From contig CATNCP010000003.1 in NCBI GenBank assembly GCA_950096615.1, forward strand, positions 1 through 64,000: 64,000 bases of DNA, read 5' to 3'. The stretch comes from an uncultured Kangiella sp. (GTDB taxonomy: Bacteria > Pseudomonadota > Gammaproteobacteria > Enterobacterales > Kangiellaceae). Below the pieces are notes generated by a model. The model was not told the DNA's origin and did no database searches. It saw only the letters and a program-made list of their open reading frames with translations. The position numbers were made by a program, and so were the translations under genes. Shown one piece after another: positions 8,476-16,892 of the stretch (its first letter is position 1; each line of letters opens with the position of its first letter).

Positions 8476-9330
8476 TTAGTCGTGCAAGTGCTCACAGGCA
8501 AATAAGGTATTGCTCATGAGCATAGCGACCGTCATCGGGCCAACGCCGCCTGGAACTGGCGTAATCCATGAGGCACGTTCTTTGGCTACGTCGAATTCAA
8601 CGTCTCCAGCCAACTTGCCGTTATCGAGACGATTAATTCCTACATCAATGACGATAGCGCCTGGTTTGATCCAGTCGCCTTTAACCATATTCGGGATGCC
8701 GACGCCAACCACCACGATATCTGCTTCGGAGACTTTTTTCGCTAAGTCTTTGGTTTTACTATGGGTAAAGGTTACAGTGCAGCGTTCCATTAACAACTCT
8801 AACCCCATTGGGCGGCCCACAATATTGGATACACCAACTACTACAGCGTCTTTGCCGATAAGGTCGATGCCGGTTTCTTTTAGCATGACCATGACGCCGT
8901 AAGGCGTACAAGGACGCATGGTGGGCATTTTTTGCGCTAAACGACCCATATTGTAGGGATGGAAGCCATCAACATCTTTATCTGCTTTGATTCGCTCAAG
9001 AATTACGTTTGAATCCAAATGATCCGGTAACGGTAATTGAACCAAAATACCATCAATCGTAGGGTCTTCATTAAGCTGATCAATTTGCTCTAAAAGAGCT
9101 TCTTGGATGGTGTCATCTTCCATCACAATTTTGCGAGAAATGAAGCCAACCTTTTCACATGCTTCGACCTTTTTGTTAACATAGATTTGTGACGCGGGAT
9201 CCACTCCAACAAGGATCACCGCCAAACCCGGCGCACGGAGGCCTTTATCTAGGCGAGCCCTTACTTTTAGGGCTAATTCGTCTTTAACTTTGGCTGAGAT
9301 GGCTTTGCCATCAAGGATTTGAGCAGTCAT
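8476..9330 (-). CDS. folD: Bifunctional methylenetetrahydrofolate dehydrogenase/cyclohydrolase
   Basis: 284 residues from the ATG at 9330 ([12 protein letters not shown], the standard FolD start); an upstream in-frame TTG at 9345 is unlikely. The enzyme interconverts 5,10-methylene-THF, 5,10-methenyl-THF and 10-formyl-THF in the cytoplasm, using NADP. Family blocks are all present: [14 protein letters not shown] with the catalytic Lys, [46 protein letters not shown] of the Rossmann part, and the C-terminal [15 protein letters not shown]. It is transcribed away from the tRNA operon at 9.5 kb, so its promoter must lie in 9331-9440. Confidence 0.97.
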   Translation of the reverse strand: MTAQILDGKAISAKVKDELALKVRARLDKGLRAPGLAVILVGVDPASQIYVNKKVEACEKVGFISRKIVMEDDTIQEALLEQIDQLNEDPTIDGILVQLPLPDHLDSNVILERIKADKDVDGFHPYNMGRLAQKMPTMRPCTPYGVMVMLKETGIDLIGKDAVVVGVSNIVGRPMGLELLMERCTVTFTHSKTKDLAKKVSEADIVVVGVGIPNMVKGDWIKPGAIVIDVGINRLDNGKLAGDVEFDVAKERASWITPVPGGVGPMTVAMLMSNTLFACEHLHD

Positions 9331-9441
9331 GCAGATTAAATTCAAATGATTGTTTGAAAGGCGCTATTGTCGCAATATTGAGCAACATACTCAATGCTTT
9401 TATAAGCAACGAAGAAAATAGAAAAAAAGCGACGAAAAGTG

Positions 9442-9470
9442 TTGACGGGTATGGGGGAAATCAGTAATAT
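9442..9470 (+). promoter_or_regulatory. Sigma-70 promoter of the tRNA operon
   Basis: TTGACG (9442-9447), a 17-base spacer and TAATAT (9465-9470), followed at once by a GC-rich discriminator (GCGCGTC). This is the classic layout of a strong, stringently controlled stable-RNA promoter, 38 bases before the first tRNA. Confidence 0.8.
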
Positions 9471-9507
9471 GCGCGTCTCTCAGGGGCAAGCTCCTTGAGA
9501 CAAAAAT

Positions 9508-9584
9508 CGGAGATTAGCGCAGTCTGGTAGCGCGCCTGCTTTGGGTGCAGGATGTCGGGGGTTCAAATCCCTCATCTCCGACCA
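9508..9584 (+). tRNA. tRNA-Pro (anticodon TGG)
   Basis: 77 bases including an encoded CCA. Acceptor CGGAGAT pairs with ATCTCCG; the anticodon stem CCTGC/GCAGG encloses TTTGGGT, giving anticodon TGG. The T arm carries GGTTCAAATCC. First tRNA of the Pro-Arg-His-Leu operon. Confidence 0.97.
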
Positions 9585-9616
9585 ATTATTTCTCGCCTCG
9601 ACGTCAGGATAAACAT

Positions 9617-9693
<77 letters not shown>

Positions 9694-9757
9694 TTGCTTT
9701 GAGCATAAATGCTTAATAGCTGTAGGGCGGCCGAGTCGGGGAGAGTAGAGGTTGATG

Positions 9758-9833
9758 GTGGGCGTAGCTCAGTTGGTAGAGCCCCGGATTGTGATTCCGG
9801 TTGTCGTGGGTTCAAATCCCATCGTCCACCCCA
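9758..9833 (+). tRNA. tRNA-His (anticodon GTG)
   Basis: 76 bases with encoded CCA. Acceptor GTGGGCG pairs with CGTCCAC; the extra G at 9757 can pair with C73 as the G-1 typical of tRNA-His. The anticodon stem CCGGA/TCCGG encloses TTGTGAT, giving GTG. Confidence 0.97.
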
Positions 9834-9912
9834 GATTCTTGTAAGGCCAGCATTAACGCTGAGCAGGAATTACAATATGGTTCGATGAGGGCTCAGGGCC
9901 CGCAGTCAAAAC

Positions 9913-9997
9913 GCGAAAGTGGTGGAATTGGTAGACACGCTGGATTTAGGTTCCAGTGCCGCGAGGCGTGAGAGTTCGAGTCTCTCCTTTCGCACCA
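9913..9997 (+). tRNA. tRNA-Leu (anticodon TAG)
   Basis: 85 bases with encoded CCA and a long variable arm, as in class II tRNAs. Acceptor GCGAAAG pairs with CTTTCGC; the anticodon stem CTGGA/TCCAG encloses TTTAGGT, giving TAG. Last tRNA of the operon; the trigger factor gene starts 115 bases later with no clear terminator in between. Confidence 0.97.
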
Positions 9998-10111
9998 TCT
10001 TTATCTCAGCTTATAAAGGTTGGTAAAGATGGCTCCTCCCTAACAGTCTTCATCTGAAAACCTGGTCATATATATTAATAGCTATGTATATAGCGAATCG
10101 GAGATCAGCGA

Positions 10112-11404
10112 ATGCAAGTTTCAGTTGAAGCCAGTAACGGTTTAGAAAGAAAATTAGTTATCGATGTGCCTGCCGAAAATATCGACGGCGCAGTCCAAAA
10201 ACGCCTTCAAGAAATGACACGTACCGTTAAAATGAACGGTTTCCGTCCAGGCAAAGTCCCTTTTAAAGTAGTTAAAAAGCGTTACGGTGATGCCGTTCGT
10301 CAAGAAATTCTTGGTGAAGTTATGCAGCGCAACTACTTTGAAGCGGTTCAAAAAGAAGAGTTAACGCCAGCCGGTTATCCTCAGCTTGAGCTAATCGACA
10401 ATAAAGATGGCGAAAACTTAAAGTTCTCAGCGACTTTCGAAGTGTATCCAGAAGTTGAAGTTGCAGACCTTTCTGACTTAGAAATTGAAAAGCCAGCGTC
10501 TGATGTTAGCGATGATGATTTATCTAAAATGATGGATACTCTTCGTGAACAACGTGGTTCTTGGGTTGAAGTTAAGCGTAAAGCTAAAGAAGGTGATCAA
10601 GTGGTCATCGACTTTAAAGGCTTTATCGATGGTGAAGCATTCCAAGGTGGCGAAGCTACTCAGTTCCCACTAGAAATTGGTGCAGGCAACATGATTCCTG
10701 GTTTTGAAGACCAATTAGTTGGCGCTTCAGCTGATAGCGACGTAGAAGTAAAAGTAACTTTCCCTGACGACTACCATGTAGAAGATTTGAAGGGTAAGGA
10801 AGCAACTTTCGAGACTCACGTTCACGTGGTCAATAAGAAAGAGCTGCCGACAGTAACTGAGCTTGCTGAGCAGTTAGGTGCTGATGATTTAGCGGCATTA
10901 AAAGATGACGTTAAGAAAAACATGGAGCGTGAACTGCGTAACGCTATCAAATCACGCGTTAAAGGCGCTGTGATGGATAAGCTTATTGAGAAGCATGAAT
11001 TCGATATGCCTAAAGCGATGGTTGATCAAGAAATCGACCGTATGCGTCAAGAAATGGCACAGCGTATGAACGCACCTCAAGACCAAACACCGGATCTTCC
11101 TGCTGACTTATTTGAAGAGCAAGCGACTCGTCGCGTAAAACTCGGTTTAGTGGTTGCGGAAATCATTAAGTCTGAAGAGCTTAAAGCTGATGAAGCTAAA
11201 GTGCGTGCACAAGTTGAAGACTTAGCGTCAGTTTACGAAGAGCCACAAGAAGTTATTGATTGGTACTATGGCGACCCTCAGCGTTTACGTGAAGTAGAGT
11301 CGTTAGTATTAGAAGACTCTGTGGTTGACTTGGTGCTAGAAAAAGCTAAAGTAACCGAGAAAGCCGTTAAATTTGACGAGTTGCTAAATACGAATCAACA
11401 GTAA
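10112..11404 (+). CDS. tig: Trigger factor
   Basis: 430 residues, normal length. Ribosome-bound chaperone and peptidyl-prolyl isomerase. The N-terminal ribosome-binding signature is present (GFRPGKVPFKVVKKRYG, residues ~44-60), followed by the FKBP-type domain (GDQVVIDFKGFIDGEAFQGG near residue 167, and GAGNMIPGFEDQLVG) and the helical C-terminal arms. The ATG follows CGGAGATC at a good distance. The tig-clpP-clpX-lon order is the standard gammaproteobacterial one. A hairpin with a short T run (11432-11458) separates it from clpP. Confidence 0.98.
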   Translation: MQVSVEASNGLERKLVIDVPAENIDGAVQKRLQEMTRTVKMNGFRPGKVPFKVVKKRYGDAVRQEILGEVMQRNYFEAVQKEELTPAGYPQLELIDNKDGENLKFSATFEVYPEVEVADLSDLEIEKPASDVSDDDLSKMMDTLREQRGSWVEVKRKAKEGDQVVIDFKGFIDGEAFQGGEATQFPLEIGAGNMIPGFEDQLVGASADSDVEVKVTFPDDYHVEDLKGKEATFETHVHVVNKKELPTVTELAEQLGADDLAALKDDVKKNMERELRNAIKSRVKGAVMDKLIEKHEFDMPKAMVDQEIDRMRQEMAQRMNAPQDQTPDLPADLFEEQATRRVKLGLVVAEIIKSEELKADEAKVRAQVEDLASVYEEPQEVIDWYYGDPQRLREVESLVLEDSVVDLVLEKAKVTEKAVKFDELLNTNQQ

Positions 11405-11431
11405 GTTTAGCGACCAGTCACACAGTTCATT

Positions 11432-11458
11432 AGAAGCGGATTTATTCCGCTTCTTTTG
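11432..11458 (+). terminator. Rho-independent terminator or attenuator after tig
   Basis: AGAAGCGGA (11432-11440), loop TTTAT, TCCGCTTCT (11446-11454), then TTTG. A nine-base stem with a short, interrupted T run; read-through into clpP (start 11485) is plausible. Confidence 0.65.
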
Positions 11459-11484
11459 TCTTTAGATTAAGGAATACTTCTAAA

Positions 11485-12096
11485 ATGAGCAAAATTGATC
11501 AACCCATCAGCAATGCTTTGATTCCAATGGTTGTCGAGCAAACCTCACGCGGTGAGCGTTCTTACGACATCTATTCACGCCTGTTAAAAGAGCGAGTTAT
11601 TTTTTGCGTTGGCCCTGTTGAAGATAATATGGCTAATTCCATCGTGGCTCAGATGTTATTTCTTGAGTCAGATAATCCTGACAAAGATATTTATTTATAC
11701 ATTAACTCACCGGGCGGTGTGGTGACTGCGGGTATGGGTATCTATGACACCATGCAGTTTATTCGTCCTGACGTGTCGACGGTTTGTGTCGGCCAGGCAG
11801 CCAGCATGGGCGCTTTATTATTAGCTGGTGGCGCTGCCGGTAAACGTCATTGCTTACCGAACTCTCGCATGATGATTCATCAGCCTTTAGGCGGCTTCCA
11901 AGGTCAGGCATCTGATATCGCGATTCATGCTCAAGAAATCTATGAGATGAAGAAGCGTCTGAATGGAATATTAGCCCACCACTGCGATAAGCCGATCGAA
12001 GAAGTGGAAAAAGATACTGATCGCGATAACTTCTTATCAGCTGATGAAGCTGTTGAGTATGGTTTGGTTGATTCCATTATCAATTCTAGAAAGTAA
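11485..12096 (+). CDS. clpP: ATP-dependent Clp protease proteolytic subunit
   Basis: 203 residues. Forms the tetradecameric serine-protease barrel that works with ClpX (encoded downstream) and ClpA. The catalytic triad is visible as Ser107 ([11 protein letters not shown]), His132 (MMIHQPLGG) and Asp181 (DTDRDNFLS). The N-terminal 10 or so residues before the mature part resemble the autoprocessed propeptide of the family. The start at 11485 follows AAGGAATAC. A strong terminator follows, so unlike in E. coli the clpP message probably ends before clpX, at least in part. Confidence 0.98.
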   Translation: MSKIDQPISNALIPMVVEQTSRGERSYDIYSRLLKERVIFCVGPVEDNMANSIVAQMLFLESDNPDKDIYLYINSPGGVVTAGMGIYDTMQFIRPDVSTVCVGQAASMGALLLAGGAAGKRHCLPNSRMMIHQPLGGFQGQASDIAIHAQEIYEMKKRLNGILAHHCDKPIEEVEKDTDRDNFLSADEAVEYGLVDSIINSRK

Positions 12097-12130
12097 TATC
12101 ATTTAAACGCACCATTGAAAATTGCTGTAA

Positions 12131-12160
12131 AAAGCCCGCTACGGCGGGCTTTTTGCTTTT
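12131..12160 (+). terminator. Rho-independent terminator after clpP
   Basis: AAAGCCCGC (12131-12139), loop TACG, GCGGGCTTT (12144-12152) and a T-rich tail. Strong nine-base stem 35 bases after the clpP stop. Confidence 0.88.
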
Positions 12161-12243
12161 GTTGCTGGGATTTATTTGGTACTGTTAACCTATGACGATG
12201 AGGAATTTAGGGCATTGGAGCCAGATTCAGTACCTCAGACGTA

Positions 12244-12271
12244 CTTGAAAAATCCAGATTCAGCCTTATTT
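12244..12271 (+). promoter_or_regulatory. Candidate sigma-32 (heat-shock) promoter for clpX
   Basis: CTTGAAA (12244-12250) is an exact match to the sigma-32 -35 element, followed by a 13-base spacer and CCTTATTT, which matches six of eight positions of the CCCCATNT -10 element. It lies between the clpP terminator and clpX (start 12378). The leader would be about 100 bases. Confidence 0.45.
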
Positions 12272-12377
12272 CTTCTGTGTGGAAGAGCCTGCTTTGATAG
12301 AGCCTGTTTTAGTAGAGATAGGTTATAAGCACTAAATAAAGCCCCGCTATACATTTAGCGCATGCTTGAGGTAGAAA

Positions 12378-13646
12378 ATGAGTAACGAAAACTCCGACGA
12401 TAAAACACTCTATTGTTCATTTTGTGGAAAGAGTCAGCATGAAGTTAAAAAGCTGATCGCAGGACCACGCGTATTTATTTGTAACGAATGCGTGGATTTA
12501 TGTAATGACATCATCATTGAAGAAATCCAAGAAATTGCCTCGAAAGAAGCAAAAGATAAATTACCTAAGCCAAAAGAAATTGCTGAATTTTTAGAGCAAT
12601 ACGTTATTGGCCAGGAAGACGCGAAGAAAGTATTATCAGTAGCGGTATATAACCACTATAAACGTCTAGAACATGAGCCACATTCAAGCGAACATCAAGA
12701 TGTAGAGCTTGGTAAAAGTAATATCTTATTAATAGGTCCAACCGGTAGTGGTAAAACCTTATTAGCTGAAACGCTTGCTCGGATGTTGGACGTTCCATTC
12801 ACCATGGCTGATGCAACGACATTAACCGAAGCTGGCTATGTTGGTGAAGATGTTGAAAACATCATCCAGAAACTGCTTCAAAAATGTGACTACGACGTTG
12901 AAAAAGCCGAGCGTGGAATCGTTTACATTGATGAAATCGATAAGATCTCACGTAAGTCTGATAACCCTTCGATTACTCGTGACGTATCGGGAGAGGGTGT
13001 TCAACAGGCGCTATTGAAACTTATCGAAGGCACGGTAGCATCGGTTCCGCCACAAGGCGGTCGTAAGCATCCGCAACAAGAATTCTTGCAAGTTAACACT
13101 GGCAGCATTCTATTTGTCTGCGGTGGTGCTTTCGCTGGACTGGAAAAAGTGATTCAAGAACGGACAGAGAAGGGCGGCATAGGCTTTGGAGCTGATGTTA
13201 AAGAAGTTAATGACAGCGCTAAAGTTGGTGAAATGTTGGCAAAAGTCGAGCCAGATGACTTAGTCAAGTTTGGCTTAATCCCTGAGTTTATTGGGCGTTT
13301 ACCAATTTTAACCACTCTAAAAGAGCTGGATGAGAACGCCTTGGTCCGTATTTTGACTGAGCCTAAAAATGCGCTTACTAAGCAATACAGTAAGCTATTC
13401 TCGCTTGAAAATGTAGAGCTTGAGTTCCGCAAAGACGCACTAACTGCTATTGCACATAAAGCGATGGCGCGTCGTACCGGAGCCCGTGGTCTGCGTTCCA
13501 TACTTGAAGAAATATTATTAGACACCATGTATGACTTACCTTCCTTAGAAGGTGTAAGCAAAGTATGTATAGATGGTGCAGTAGTGAAGGGCGAAGCTGA
13601 GCCCTTATTGATTTACGACAATCAATCTAAAGCTGCATCAGAGTAA
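12378..13646 (+). CDS. clpX: ATP-dependent Clp protease ATP-binding subunit ClpX
   Basis: 422 residues. AAA+ unfoldase that recognises tagged substrates and feeds them to ClpP. The N-terminal C4 zinc finger is intact (CSFCGK near residue 14 and CNECVDLC near residue 36). The Walker A loop GPTGSGKT starts at residue 120, the pore loop GYVGEDV follows, Walker B is [10 protein letters not shown], and the sensor-2 region [10 protein letters not shown] is near the C-terminus. The ClpP-binding IGF-type loop is represented by [10 protein letters not shown]. The ATG follows TTGAGGTAG. A terminator separates it from clpP; a hairpin lies between it and lon. Confidence 0.98.
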   Translation: MSNENSDDKTLYCSFCGKSQHEVKKLIAGPRVFICNECVDLCNDIIIEEIQEIASKEAKDKLPKPKEIAEFLEQYVIGQEDAKKVLSVAVYNHYKRLEHEPHSSEHQDVELGKSNILLIGPTGSGKTLLAETLARMLDVPFTMADATTLTEAGYVGEDVENIIQKLLQKCDYDVEKAERGIVYIDEIDKISRKSDNPSITRDVSGEGVQQALLKLIEGTVASVPPQGGRKHPQQEFLQVNTGSILFVCGGAFAGLEKVIQERTEKGGIGFGADVKEVNDSAKVGEMLAKVEPDDLVKFGLIPEFIGRLPILTTLKELDENALVRILTEPKNALTKQYSKLFSLENVELEFRKDALTAIAHKAMARRTGARGLRSILEEILLDTMYDLPSLEGVSKVCIDGAVVKGEAEPLLIYDNQSKAASE

Positions 13647-13654
13647 TATACGAT

Positions 13655-13680
13655 CGGCTACGCTATAAGTGGCGTAGCCG
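13655..13680 (+). other. Hairpin between clpX and lon
   Basis: CGGCTACGC (13655-13663) pairs perfectly with GCGTAGCCG (13672-13680) around an 8-base AT-rich loop. It begins 9 bases after the clpX stop and ends 38 bases before the lon start. There is no T run, so it is more likely a message-stabilising or partial attenuating structure than a full terminator. Confidence 0.55.
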
Positions 13681-13718
13681 TGTCCCACTGATTGAAAAAT
13701 CCCAGGAAAAGTGAATTC

Positions 13719-16121
13719 ATGCCATTAGAAACGAAACAACTTCCATTGTTACCGCTGCGTGATGTGGTGGTATTCCCTCACATGGTTATTCCATTGTTTG
13801 TAGGTCGTGATAAGTCTATCCAAGCTTTGGAAGAAGCAACCAATGGCGATAAACAAGTCATGTTAGTGGCGCAAAAAGAAGCCACCGAGGACATGCCTGA
13901 CACGGATCAAGTCTATGACTATGGTTGTGTTGCAACGATTTTGCAAATGCTGAAATTGCCAGACGGAAATGTAAAAGTTTTGGTTGAAGGTGTTCAGCGT
14001 GCGAAGGTTGTCAATTACGTTCAAACCGACCCGATGTTCATTTCAGAGGTAAGTTTTGTTGACAACCAGTCTGGTCAAGAAGACCAAGAAGATGCCTTGT
14101 CTCGTGCTGCACTGAACAGTTTTGATAAGTACGTCAAATTAAACAAGAAGATTCCGAGTGAGATCCTAACGACTCTATCCGGGATTGAGAATCCAAGTCG
14201 ATTAGCGGATAGCATCGCTGCTCATATGTCATTGAACATAGAGGACAAGCAAGAAATCCTGCAAATGGAGTCAGTGGTTGAGCGTCTTGAGCACTTGATG
14301 AGCAAGATGGAAAGCGAAATGGACTTGTTGGAAGTCGAAAAGCGCATCCGTGGTCGCGTTAAGAATCAAATGGAAAAGAACCAGCGTGAGTACTATCTGA
14401 ATGAGCAAATTAAGGCGATTCAGAAAGAGCTGGGTGATGGAGAAGAAACTGCTTCAGAGCACGAAGAGCTTGCCAAAAAGATTGAAGAAGCAGGAATGAG
14501 CAAAGAGGCTAAGGAAAAAGCCGAAGCTGAGCTTAAGAAATTAAAAATGATGTCTCCGATGTCAGCCGAAGCAACGGTTGTTCGAGGCTATATTGACTGG
14601 TTATTGGGCGTGCCTTGGAAAAAGCGCAGCCGTGTGAAGCATGATTTGGTGAAAGCTGAGGAAGTGCTGGATGAAGATCATTACGGTCTCGAAAAAATCA
14701 AAGACCGTATTCTTGAATACTTGGCGGTTCAGCAGCGGGTGAAGAAGCTCAAAGGCCCAGTGCTGTGTTTAGTAGGGCCTCCGGGTGTTGGTAAAACCTC
14801 GCTAGGTCAGTCTATCGCTCGCGCTACCGGCCGCAAATATACACGTATGGCTTTAGGTGGTGTGCGAGATGAAGCTGAAATTCGTGGTCATCGCCGTACT
14901 TATATTGGCGCTATGCCTGGTAAGCTGATGCAGCGCATGAGCAAAGTGGGCGTGAAAAACCCTCTATTCTTGTTGGATGAAATCGACAAGATGGCTATGG
15001 ATATGCGTGGCGATCCTTCTTCTGCTTTGCTGGAAGTCTTAGACCCTGAGCAAAACCATACTTTTAGCGACCATTATCTCGAAGTGGATTATGACTTATC
15101 TGAGGTTATGTTTATCGCAACCTCGAACTCGATGAATATTCCTGCACCTCTATTAGACCGTATGGAGGTGATTCGAATTCCTGGTTATACCGAGGATGAA
15201 AAAGTCGAAATTGCTAAGCGCTACTTGCTTCCAAAGCAAATTAAAAATGCTGGATTGAAGAAAGATGAGCTTGATTTAACTGAGAGTGCTATTCGTAGCA
15301 TGATCCGTTATTACACAAGAGAATCTGGTGTCCGTAACCTTGAGCGTGAAATCTCAAAAGTATGCCGTAAGACTGTAAAAGAGCAGTTATTAGCAAAGAA
15401 AGCTAAGAAAACGGTTAAAGTTACTGACAAAAATATCGATAAATATCTTGGTGTACAGCGACATGACTATGGCCGCGCTGGCGAAAACAACAAAGTAGGT
15501 CAAGTGACTGGACTTGCTTGGACGTCGGTTGGTGGTGAGTTGCTTACCATTGAGTCGGTTGTGGTTAATGGTAAGGGTAAACCTGTATTTACAGGCCAGC
15601 TTGGCGACGTGATGAAAGAATCGATTCAGGCCGCCATGACGGTGGTTAGAAGCCGTTGCTTAGCATTAGGTATTGAGCCCGATTTTTATGAGAAGAAAGA
15701 TTTACACATACACGTGCCAGAAGGGGCTACGCCGAAAGACGGTCCAAGCGCTGGTATCGGTATGTGCACAGCGTTAATTTCTAGCCTTACCGACATACCG
15801 GTGAGGAAAGATGTCGCGATGACGGGCGAGATTACGCTGCGTGGTGAAGTGCTACCTATTGGTGGGCTGAAAGAGAAGCTATTGGCTGCTCATCGAGGTG
15901 GTATCAAAACCGTCATTATTCCAAAAGAGAACGAACGAAATCTTGAAGATATTCCAAAAAATATCAAACAAGACTTGAAAGTAATTGCGGTTAAATGGAT
16001 TGATGAAGTGATCGATATTGCACTTGAAAGACTTCCTGAACCGATCAGTAAACCTGTTGAATCTAAGCCTGAGACTGCTTCAACAAAGCAGGATGAACAG
16101 AACAAAATTCAACCACATTAG
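13719..16121 (+). CDS. lon: ATP-dependent protease Lon
   Basis: 800 residues from the ATG at 13719, preceded by AGGAAAA; an upstream TTG at 13692 is in frame but unlikely. Cytoplasmic AAA+ serine protease that degrades misfolded and regulatory proteins. The order is an N-terminal LON substrate domain ([20 protein letters not shown]), a coiled-coil middle, the AAA+ module (Walker A GPPGVGKT near residue 353, Walker [11 protein letters not shown]) and the C-terminal protease with catalytic Ser677 in [10 protein letters not shown] and Lys about 43 residues later in [11 protein letters not shown] short Ser/Lys/Glu-rich tail extends beyond the E. coli enzyme. The hupB gene follows, as in E. coli. 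Confidence 0.98.
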   Translation: MPLETKQLPLLPLRDVVVFPHMVIPLFVGRDKSIQALEEATNGDKQVMLVAQKEATEDMPDTDQVYDYGCVATILQMLKLPDGNVKVLVEGVQRAKVVNYVQTDPMFISEVSFVDNQSGQEDQEDALSRAALNSFDKYVKLNKKIPSEILTTLSGIENPSRLADSIAAHMSLNIEDKQEILQMESVVERLEHLMSKMESEMDLLEVEKRIRGRVKNQMEKNQREYYLNEQIKAIQKELGDGEETASEHEELAKKIEEAGMSKEAKEKAEAELKKLKMMSPMSAEATVVRGYIDWLLGVPWKKRSRVKHDLVKAEEVLDEDHYGLEKIKDRILEYLAVQQRVKKLKGPVLCLVGPPGVGKTSLGQSIARATGRKYTRMALGGVRDEAEIRGHRRTYIGAMPGKLMQRMSKVGVKNPLFLLDEIDKMAMDMRGDPSSALLEVLDPEQNHTFSDHYLEVDYDLSEVMFIATSNSMNIPAPLLDRMEVIRIPGYTEDEKVEIAKRYLLPKQIKNAGLKKDELDLTESAIRSMIRYYTRESGVRNLEREISKVCRKTVKEQLLAKKAKKTVKVTDKNIDKYLGVQRHDYGRAGENNKVGQVTGLAWTSVGGELLTIESVVVNGKGKPVFTGQLGDVMKESIQAAMTVVRSRCLALGIEPDFYEKKDLHIHVPEGATPKDGPSAGIGMCTALISSLTDIPVRKDVAMTGEITLRGEVLPIGGLKEKLLAAHRGGIKTVIIPKENERNLEDIPKNIKQDLKVIAVKWIDEVIDIALERLPEPISKPVESKPETASTKQDEQNKIQPH

Positions 16122-16172
16122 GCCGGAAATGCTGATTTCTAGAGACTTTTAGCGATATTGCTCTAAATTATC

Positions 16173-16202
16173 TTGACAGTTTTAACAGTCAGTTGATATA
16201 AC
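16173..16202 (+). promoter_or_regulatory. Sigma-70 promoter for hupB and the following tRNAs
   Basis: A perfect -35 TTGACA (16173-16178), an 18-base spacer and TATAAC (16197-16202), about 90 bases before the hupB GTG. The 169-base gap after lon shows no clear terminator. Confidence 0.6.
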
Positions 16203-16290
16203 AGAGCACCTTGAGTTATGCATAAAAACTCTAAGAAACGCAGTATGTTTTTTAATCACAGATTTTCTAAAAAATTAAAGGGGAAAGTGA

Positions 16291-16563
16291 GTGAATAAAT
16301 CAGAATTAATTGATGCTATCGCAGCAGGCGCAGATATTTCTAAAGCAGCAGCAGGTCGTGCACTAGACTCAATGCTTGACGCAGTAACGGATTCTTTGCA
16401 AAAAGGTGAAGGTGTTTCTCTTATTGGTTTCGGTACATTCTCTGTAAAAGAGCGTGCTGCCCGTCAAGGTCGTAACCCTAAAACTGGTGAAACTATCCAA
16501 ATTAAAGCCGCTAAAGTTCCTGGTTTTAAAGCTGGTAAAGCGCTTAAAGACGCGGTAAACTAA
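16291..16563 (+). CDS. hupB: DNA-binding protein HU-beta
   Basis: 90 residues, starting with GTG after AAAGGGGAAAG. The sequence is nearly that of E. coli HupB along its whole length: [20 protein letters not shown] at the N-terminus, the beta-arm core [18 protein letters not shown], and the C-terminal [18 protein letters not shown] dimers bend and compact DNA. The tRNA-Val gene starts only 15 bases after the stop, so the tRNAs are very probably transcribed with hupB from the 16173 promoter. Confidence 0.98.
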   Translation: MNKSELIDAIAAGADISKAAAGRALDSMLDAVTDSLQKGEGVSLIGFGTFSVKERAARQGRNPKTGETIQIKAAKVPGFKAGKALKDAVN

Positions 16564-16578
16564 GCGCCGATTTTTTGC

Positions 16579-16654
16579 GGGTGGTTAGCTCAGTTGGGAG
16601 AGCATCGCCCTTACAAGGCGAGGGTCACTGGTTCGAGCCCAGTACCACCCACCA
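16579..16654 (+). tRNA. tRNA-Val (anticodon TAC)
   Basis: 76 bases with encoded CCA. Acceptor GGGTGGT pairs with ACCACCC; the anticodon stem TCGCC/GGCGA encloses CTTACAA, giving TAC. It follows hupB by 15 bases with no room for its own promoter outside the hupB coding region. Confidence 0.97.
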
Positions 16655-16705
16655 GTCTTCCACCATAAGTACCGTTGAACGCTTATGGTGAGGACTTAAA
16701 AATTC

Positions 16706-16782
16706 GGAGCGGTAGTTCAGCTGGTTAGAATACCGGCCTGTCACGCCGGGGGTCGCGGGTTCGAGTCCCGTCCGCTCCGCCA
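16706..16782 (+). tRNA. tRNA-Asp (anticodon GTC)
   Basis: 77 bases with encoded CCA. Acceptor GGAGCGG pairs with CCGCTCC; the anticodon stem CCGGC/GCCGG encloses CTGTCAC, giving GTC. A terminator follows within 11 bases. Confidence 0.97.
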
Positions 16783-16792
16783 TTATTTTAAG

Positions 16793-16816
16793 CGCGCCTT
16801 TACGGCGCGTTTTTTA
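16793..16816 (+). terminator. Rho-independent terminator after the hupB-tRNA unit
   Basis: CGCGCC (16793-16798), loop TTTAC, GGCGCG (16804-16809) and seven T. Confidence 0.9.
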
Positions 16817-16892
16817 TAACTAGGATATGAAAAGCTGGTTATAGAGTCAGTTTAAAAGTCATAAAGAAGATAAACGAAAGGTAATTTCAGCC

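Noticed and set aside
8510-8902. A 130-codon plus-strand frame inside folD
   Set aside because: Antisense shadow of folD with no family similarity or ribosome binding site.
12221-12262. Second copy of the 4045-4117 palindromic repeat
   Set aside because: Only short segments (CCAGATTC-like words and a GTAC palindrome) agree; the hairpins are not conserved, so it is not annotated as a copy.
13154-13561. A 135-codon minus-strand frame inside clpX
   Set aside because: Full antisense overlap with a highly conserved gene, no ribosome binding site, low-complexity Ser-rich product.
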